Of a stretch of 64,000 nt of DNA, positions 57,868 to 64,000 are shown piece after piece. The notes below the pieces were generated by a model. The model was not told the DNA's origin and ran no database searches. It was given only the letters and a program-made list of their open reading frames with translations. The translations under genes were made by a program, and so were the position numbers. This DNA comes from Conus ventricosus (taxonomy: Eukaryota > Mollusca > Gastropoda > Neogastropoda > Conidae): contig CM031595.1 in NCBI GenBank assembly GCA_018398815.1, positions 56,527,324 to 56,591,323 of the forward strand. The letters run 5' to 3'. Within the stretch, counting starts at the first letter, position 1. The number at the start of each line of letters is the position of its first letter.

Positions 57868-57908
57868 TCTCCCTGATGAGTCCGATCCAGCGGACGAAAG
57901 GCCTAGGA
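57868..57908 (+). ncRNA. Type I hammerhead ribozyme, copy 2
   Basis: Complete core: stem I 5' strand CTCC; CTGATGA (57872-57878); stem II GTCCG-ATCCAG-CGGAC, five perfect pairs; GAA; the palindrome AGGCCT; A17; and stem I 3' strand GGAG. Stem I continues beyond an internal loop with GCC (57861-57863) pairing GGC (57911-57913). Stem III has no loop in one molecule; AGGCCT is self-complementary and would form between two ribozymes, as in the dimeric hammerheads of newt satellite and Penelope-like elements. Predicted cleavage follows A57904 (triplet CUA). Confidence 0.85.
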
Positions 57909-58542
57909 GCAGGCAATACAAATAAATGTGCCTTTGAGAGGGATTACGATGGTTCCCTCAGGCAGCTAGTGAAGGGCTTCTCATATTTATAATATATTCC
58001 CCCATTTTCTTCATCTTCAATTTTTTTTTTTTTTTTTTTTTTTTTAAAGTTCAACTCTTTGTCAAGTCATTACTATAACGACTGAAGAATTGTTAGCCTG
58101 CACTTGTTTTCCCCCCCACTACTTAATTGTTCAGCATTATATTGTTTGGTCAATCAGTGGGAGATTGCATCTCTTAGGAGATCCAAGTAAAGTTGTTCTG
58201 TGCAATTCTTAGCCACTCACAATGCTGGGTTATTGAACAGCAGAGCTGACCACTCAGACTGTTCCATATCTTTTGACCTCCCTTGCATCCTTGAATGGAT
58301 CCTCAAGCATAGGCTCAAAGATTGTCCCCTATATTTTATACTGTTTGAATAATGCTTTTAGTTTTTCAGCGACTTTTTTCCTCTCCACACTTTTGTTTTG
58401 TTCCATTTTATTACCCTTCACTGGCTGCTTTGAGGCTGCTGTTGGATCTTTTTTCGAACCCTTGGTAGTGAGAACACCACAGAATCATGGACTGTGGTGT
58501 GTCTCTATTTGACACCAAGAGCACAGACACAATTAGCCGTGT

Positions 58543-58583
58543 CTCCCTGATGAGTCCGATCCAGCGGACGAAAGGCCTAGGAG
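58543..58583 (+). ncRNA. Type I hammerhead ribozyme, copy 3
   Basis: Same complete core as copy 2. Predicted cleavage after A58579, 675 nt from that of copy 2. Just outside, GGCAT replaces GGCAAT, shortening the outer part of stem I by one A. Confidence 0.85.
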
Positions 58584-58688
58584 CAGGCATACAAATAAAT
58601 GTGCCTTTGAGAGGGATTACGATGGTTCCCTCAGGCAGCTAGTGAAGGGCTTCTCATATTTATAATATATTCCCCCATTTTCTTCACT

Positions 58689-58730
<42 letters not shown>

Positions 58731-59220
58731 TTCAACTCTTTGTCAAGTCATTACTATAACGACTGAAGAATTGTTAGCCTGCACTTGTTTTCCCCCACTA
58801 CTTAATTGTTCAGCATTATATTGTTTGGTCAATCAGTGGGAGATTGCATCTCTTAGGAGATCCAAGTAAAGGTTGTTCTGTGCAATTCTTAGCCACTCAC
58901 AATGCTTGGTTATTGAACAGCAGAGCTGACCACTCAGACTGTTCCATATCTTTTGACCTCCCTTGCATCCTTGAATGGATCCTCAAGCATAGGCTCAAAG
59001 ATTGTCCCCTATATTTTATACTGTTTGAATAATGCTTTAGTTTTTCAGCGACTTTTTTCCTCTCCACACTTTTGTTTTGTTCCATTTTATTACCCTTCAC
59101 TGGCTGCTTTGAGGCTGCTGTTGGATTCTTTTTTCGAACCCTTGTAGTGAGAACACCACAGAATCATGGACTGTGGTGTGTCTCTATTTGACACCAAGAG
59201 CACAGACACAATTAGCCGTG

Positions 59221-59261
59221 TCCCCTGATGAGTCCGATCCAGCGGACGAAAGGCCTAGGAG
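59221..59261 (+). ncRNA. Type I hammerhead ribozyme, copy 4
   Basis: Core complete (CTGATGA 59225-59231, stem II, GAA, AGGCCT). The stem I 5' strand reads CCC instead of CTCC (one T missing), which weakens one stem I pair. Predicted cleavage after A59257. Confidence 0.8.
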
Positions 59262-59492
59262 CAGGCAATACAAATAAATGTGCCTTTGAGAGGGATTACG
59301 ATGGTTCCCTCAGGCAGCTAGTGAAGGGCTTCTCAATATTTATAATATATTCCCCCATTTTCTTCATCTTCAATTTTTTTTTTTTTTTTTTTTTTTTTTA
59401 AAGTTCAACTCTTTGTCAAGTCATTACTATAACGACTGAAGAATTGTTAGCCTGCACTTGTTTTCCCCCACTACTTAATTGTTCAGCATTAT

Positions 59493-59534
59493 ATATATAT
59501 ATATATATAATATATATATAATATATATATATAA
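59493..59534. repeat. (AT)n tract ending the hammerhead array
   Basis: AT-rich tract fused to the truncated last monomer. Confidence 0.9.
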
Positions 59535-59765
59535 TTTCAGTAATAAATCCTCCTCTAATGCCGCACCGACGTTTTGCCACGTGGTTCCTCCTGTTGGTTT
59601 GTTTGAAAATAAAGAAGAAATAAAACAGGAACCCACTGTAGATTTTGGAGTTTTATTAGTCCAATATTTCGGTTTAAAAACCTTTCTCAGGGACTGCACT
59701 GTGAATGTGCCAATGAAGAATGAAACAAATAAAAATGCTATCAAATGCTATTAAAATCCGCTGAC
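59535..59765 (-). repeat. Penelope-like tail remnant with hammerhead-like core
   Basis: On the minus strand CCTGAGAAAGGTTTTTAAACCGAAATATTGG (written in parts: CCTGAGAA, stem AGGTTT/AAACC, GAAAT; 59662-59692) resembles the degenerate hammerhead at Penelope-like element ends. GACGTTTTGCCACGTGG at 59569-59585 is a second typical end motif. No coding part. Confidence 0.4.
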
Positions 59766-60399
59766 CCTATGAAAAATGTTTAACTAACTAGTTAAAATGT
59801 TTCCTTATTTAAATGTATACCACTGCCTTGAGAAGTAAGCTCAGGTTCTTTGTATAGTTTTGGATATTTTCTAGTCAGTATTGTAATGCTGTTGCACTTG
59901 AACAGTGATGAAAAAATTCATCATACAATGGAATAACATTCTGTGTATGTAATTTATACTGTTAGTGTAACAGTGTGTCTTCTTTACTTTGATTTTAGCA
60001 AGGCAAGTCGTATTTGGGCTTAAGTTTACCTAAAGAAATTGTGCTGGTTTTTATGTTTTGTTTTGATTTAGAAAACAGTCGGAAATCATTTCCTGTTCAC
60101 TTTCTTTTCTTAAATACATCATACGAATTATAAGAAACAGCTAATATGTATAACGTACAAATCTTGTCTGTAATATACAAGTGGTTTATGTTTGTGCTGT
60201 TTTTGGCAGCAATGTCCATTAACAGAAATGGGCTCCTAAAGTTATGGTTTGCCAAGTCACAATTCAAAGTTGTTTTGTTCATGTATTACACCTGAAGGGA
60301 AACACTTACATATAAATCTGATATAAAAGAAATGCTATTCATATTTGTGCCACTGCATGCAGCTGTCTGAATTTTTCGTTCCTACCTGATTAGATCTGT

Positions 60400-60459
<60 letters not shown>

Positions 60460-60600
60460 GGAACTGATTGACAAAGGTAGACAATATTATTGTGAAAGGA
60501 CTTTAATGTTGAATTTTTAAAGCTTCTACAAAGAGAGAGCATCAAAAACGTTTGTAAACAAGAAAACATTTGTGGGAAAAGGGGATTGCTCCATTTCCTC
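59766..60600. other. No supported gene; (TG)n at 60402-60457
   Basis: AT-rich sequence with one TG tract. No conserved frame. Confidence 0.5.
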
Positions 60601-60636
60601 CCCCCCTCCCCCCCCCCCCCCCCCCCCCCCCCCCCC
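60601..60636. repeat. Poly-C tract
   Basis: C homopolymer of about 30 bases, interrupted once by T. Confidence 0.9.
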
Positions 60637-61720
60637 TATTAGGGCACTATCCCCTATCCCTGTATATCTACCATAAGCCAATGCGCCCACTTCACCAACA
60701 TTGTCCTCTCATCCCCCACACCTCCAAGGCGGCTGTCTATGCCTGACCTGCGTTAGCATTGCAGTATTACTGACTAGGCACAGCTGTTTAGTTTCAACAT
60801 TTTCTTATATATGGGGTTTCAGGTTTACTGCTCTCAGGATTTTTAGTTTCAGGTTTGGCAACAGGGTAGTCCTAGCACCCATGCGGTTTGTATAGACCTA
60901 CCAGGCCATCGAAGTCCTTGTAAATTGAATTTGTCAAAAAAGGGGTTATAAGTCCTTTTTATTGTTATGAATGGTCCTTTCATTCCAGCACAGGGTAATT
61001 TTCGCAGCTCTAAGGTCATTTCAGGTCTTTGCAAAAGCTTTTGTATTCCAGAGTTAGAGAAAGTCAAGCAGATCACCATGACTCGATCTATTTCAACCAG
61101 ACTGTGCATGGTCAAGGGAGAGAACTCGGAAACTCCTTTTTTTCTTTTTAATGTGTTTTTGGCGTCATATACTTTACCATGTCAGACCATAGCATTAGAG
61201 TCTGACCCATGTTTATAAAGGGAGTGTATTCTGCTCACAAGCTTTCTCAGAACTTAGCATTTTGAAATCAGTTAAATCTGTGATGAAAATGCAAGGAAAA
61301 TGCTCATTCCAGGATAGGTCAAGTGGCTTTGAGAAGATCCACATAATATAAAGCATAGATTCATGAAGTAGTATAGACAAAACACTGCACAATATACGCT
61401 CTGTGGACATTAAATCTAGAATTGATTGCGGAGTGCCATCTTGCATCAGCACACCATGGTGGCTCAGAAGCGAAAGGACAAACAAAGCACTTCAAATAGC
61501 CACTGAATGGAGTAGATAGAAGAGGTAGGTAATGTAACATAGATTGAGAAACTCATGCAGAGACATAAAGGATACTTTCATAAGACTTATGCAGGTGAAA
61601 ATTGTTTTGCAGACAATTTAATTGAATTTTCACCTCTGAAATAAGTTCAGTTTTAAGCGTATACAGTTTTAATTTCAGTACTTCGTAGAATATTAGGAGG
61701 CTCTTTTAAGTTTTTCAGTT
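60637..61720. other. No supported gene
   Basis: Nothing recognised on either strand; downstream BFAR exons were sought here and not found. Confidence 0.4.
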
Positions 61721-61721
61721 C

Positions 61722-61901
61722 CAAGCTCCTGGGAACCCTGAGTTCTTTAATTGTAATGTAACAAGCACCTGGGAACCCTGAGTTCTTTAATTGTTATGTA
61801 ACAAGCACCTGGGAACCCTGAGTTCTTTAATTGTTATGTAACAAGCACCTGGGAACCCTGAGTTCTTTAATTGTAGTGTGACAAGCTCCTGGGAACCCTG
61901 T
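61722..61901 (+). repeat. 40-bp minisatellite, about 4.5 units
   Basis: The unit contains CAAGCACCTGGGAACCCTG then AGTTCTTTAATTGTTATGTAA, starting at 61722, 61762, 61802, 61842 and (partial) 61882. The outer units have AAGCTCC and the inner ones AAGCACC, so the inner units spread last. Confidence 0.95.
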
Positions 61902-62430
61902 CCCAGGCTGCTCCATCACAGCTGTCCTCCATACAACCCATATGCAAGACGGTTCTTTCTCGGTTGCAGCACCAGCAGTTCACGTGGACCTGTTGATACT
62001 GATATTAGGTTATCATGGGAAACACGCCAGAGGGGATCCTGCCTTAAAAGTCACTTTGGCCGTGTTCAGAGCTGTTTTGTGTTGTGATTCAGGTTTTCAG
62101 GATGCCATCTGCCAATCCTTCACAGTTGATTGTTTGCAGGGTCATCGTGGGTGGGGGTCCCCCTCCATGAGGAGACATGGCCATGATAGGAGAGAGGTCC
62201 AATTCATTACTGATATTAACCTTGTAACAACCATTCTGTTTCACCTGTCTGCCACACACCACTGCAACTACTGATCTGCACCTGTTGATCGACCCCACAT
62301 TTCATGTCCATTAGGGGTGTTTGAGGGATATTTGTGCAGTCATATTAAACTCTTTCTTAACTACCAGATTTTTTTTTTTTTTTAAACATTCCTGCAACTA
62401 TCAGCTTTATTTCCCAAGGCATCAAACAAA
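61902..62430. other. No supported gene
   Basis: Nothing recognised apart from a T run at 62371-62384. Confidence 0.4.
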
Positions 62431-62444
62431 ATTTCGAAGTCAGT

Positions 62445-62690
62445 AACTTTATAATAATGGTTTCTTATATAGCGCTTAATCAAACAAATTTCTCTAAGCG
62501 CTTTACAAAGTCATACTACATTCACCCTTCTCATATAACATAGTACACCCTACACCTAGCTACAAATACTATTACTACAATAACAAACTAATCCTAATCC
62601 TACGAGTGTGACATTCACTTATTTTTCAAGTATCACTGCAAACACTTAATCCTATAACGTTCAAGATTAGGAATAGAGTTTTAGAACTTA
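62445..62690. repeat. Dispersed repeat with TATAGCGCTTAA and AAGCGCTTTACA boxes
   Basis: The pair 'TTCTTATATAGCGCTTAATC' and 'CTCTAAGCGCTTTACAAAG' (62460-62510) marks a short repeat common in animal genomes. No coding capacity. Confidence 0.5.
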
Positions 62691-62694
62691 ACCG

Positions 62695-63078
62695 CCAATG
62701 ACATTGACAAACAAAGCACAAGACAAGACACGATGCATTTCAACCACTTGGGTCTTCATCAGGCGAAAAAAATAAATCACATTTAACATGTGGGACAGTA
62801 CAAACTATGAAAAACGAAAAAAAGAATGAAAAATGACTCTTTCTGTTATTGTCCATGAAGGCGGAAATGACATGAGGCCAGGGGGATTATGGAGAGAGGA
62901 AACAGAGAGGGGGGGGGGGGGGGGGGGGGTTGCGTCAGGGGAGGTGTGTGTGTGTGTGATATGATAGGGTTGTGTGTCTAGTTTATTGGGATGGTGTGTT
63001 ATCTTTGTGATGGTTGTGGTAATGGTGGATAGATAATAATGAAAGAAAAAAAAAAAAAGAAAAAAAAAAAGAAAGGGT

Positions 63079-63109
<31 letters not shown>

Positions 63110-64000
63110 GGGGGATTTTAAGGGGAAGGATCAAAACAAAATTAAGATTAGATAGATGGAGGGTTGCTGTAACTACTGTATGAAGTGAGTGAAGGGGATG
63201 TGGTGGTGGTGTATGTAAGTGTGTGTGTGTATGTGTGTGTGTTGGTAGGGGATATTGCCAACTGATGTGGAAGAGGTGGGTATGTGTGTTTGGTTATTGT
63301 TGGATATTGATGCCTTGGGGGTGTAGTGTGCCCAGTTTGGAAATGAGATGGGATTCTTGAGTTGTGCGTTCAAAGCTGTCACTCTGTGACTGCCAGAGTG
63401 CCATAACTTTGACATGGTCGATGTTGTGTTGGGTGTGGTTGAAGTGTAGGGCGACGGGTTTGGGTCGGTTGGTGGCGGATATCAGCCAGGTGTTCAGCGA
63501 TGCGTGTTTCAAGTGTGCGTGACGTTTCCCCTATGTAGATCTTGCCACACAGCTGGCAGTGGATGGCATATATAATGTTGCGGCTCTGACATGAGAATGT
63601 GCGTTTGACTGTGAAGGAGTTTTTGGGGCCCTGTAATGATGGTGTCGGGTTTGGTGAGGGGGCAGATTTTGCAGTTGGGTTTGGAGCAGGGGGGGAGTAC
63701 CTGGTGGTGTAGCTGTGGTTCTGTTCAAACTGGATCGCACGAGGAGGTCTTTGAGGTTTTTGTCACGTTTGAATGTGATCATGGGTTTGGTATGGAAGGC
63801 GGGTTTGTGGTTATGTACAATGTGCCAATTGGATTTGAGGATCCTACAGATGGGGAGGGTGCGGGGGGTAGAGGAGGTAGGCTGTGGGTCTGTCTGTCTT
63901 GGTTGGATGCTGGGTGTCCAGAGCAGATGTTCTGGATACAGCTATGGTGCGGCGGAGTGCTGCATTGATGATGGAACTGGGGTTTTCCGCGGTTGGTGAA
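62695..64000 (-). pseudogene. Penelope-like element, 3' part with GIY-YIG endonuclease, cut by the window edge
   Basis: Minus strand: MITFKRDKNLKDLLVRSSL (63782-63726, RT C-terminal segment), a Cys segment (KPNCKICPLT in another frame, near 63680), then NIIYAIHCQLCGKIYIGETSRTL with TRIAEHLADI (63575-63480), the GIY-YIG core with its CCHH-type Cys residues. It ends in KLGTLHPQGIN (63335-63305). Downstream come GT and poly-G tracts (62911-62930, 63079-63113). The 3' end at 62765-62735 carries CCTGATGA, stem AGACC/GGTT, GAAAT, a hammerhead-like core. Frame shifts separate the parts. Confidence 0.75.

Larger units (their letters stand above)
57040..59491 (+). repeat. Tandem array of ~676-bp monomers with hammerhead ribozymes (retrozyme-like)
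   Basis: About 3.6 head-to-tail units. Equivalent points recur at 57197, 57872, 58547 and 59225, a period of 675-678 bp. Each unit contains a hammerhead motif, a conserved region to a T run of 20-45 bases of variable length, then a block from AAAGTTCAACTC to the next hammerhead. Copies are nearly identical, so the array is young or homogenised. The first unit is partial (starts at the TTGTTCCATTTTATTACC block) and the last is cut at CAGCATTATAT, which runs into an (AT)n tract. Confidence 0.95.

Noticed and set aside
57656..57916. Lys-rich minus-strand frame inside the ribozyme monomers as a protein gene
   Set aside because: It recurs only because the units are near-identical copies, is broken in some of them and resembles no known protein.

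Overview
The window looks like invertebrate, probably molluscan, nuclear DNA. The evidence is very dense CA/GA/AT microsatellites, tRNA-headed SINEs with mollusc-type bodies, many broken non-LTR and Penelope-like retroelements, one intron-containing host gene, and a 100-N scaffold gap at 45308-45407. Frequent one-base indels in otherwise conserved reading frames suggest an imperfectly polished long-read assembly.

Layout. 1-12550 is repeat-rich intergenic DNA with SINEs, LINE relics and two units of a local host repeat. 12551-29051 is a 16.5-kb Polinton/Maverick (adintovirus-like) element with matching termini and a near-perfect 6-bp target duplication (ATTAGT/ACTAGT). It is a giant palindrome: two ~8.2-kb arms in inverted orientation around a 59-bp unique centre. 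Each arm carries the same genes, all pointing to the centre: a 122-aa protein, an FtsK/A32-type packaging ATPase, a small basic protein with a hydrophobic Gly-rich tail, a conserved ~250-aa Polinton protein, an RVE integrase with a C-terminal chromodomain, a membrane segment running into a minor-capsid (penton-like) protein, a basic/amphipathic virion-type protein, the major capsid protein (F54H12.2-like), an adenain-like cysteine protease, an unknown 142-aa protein and a PC4-like protein at the centre. No protein-primed DNA polymerase B is seen. The arms are broken by indels at mostly different places, so the ancestral module was probably intact.

29570-48500 is a microsatellite-saturated region with LINE fragments (33700-35966 minus, 38560-40503 plus, 45750-47850 minus, 47880-48490 minus) and a Penelope-like fragment (42190-43760). 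49558-54115 holds four exons of a BFAR-like host gene (RING, membrane segment, SAM domain), all with GT-AG junctions. Its C-terminal membrane exons are not in the window.

The downstream part holds a BED/hAT-like relic, an OTU-like reading frame (55024-55817), a SINE, and a tandem array (57040-59491) of a ~676-bp monomer. Each monomer carries a type I hammerhead ribozyme motif with a self-complementary stem III, on the same strand as the BFAR-like gene. The right edge (62690-64000) is a minus-strand Penelope-like element with a GIY-YIG domain and a degenerate hammerhead-like tail. The two most interesting objects are the palindromic, polymerase-less Polinton and the hammerhead array.
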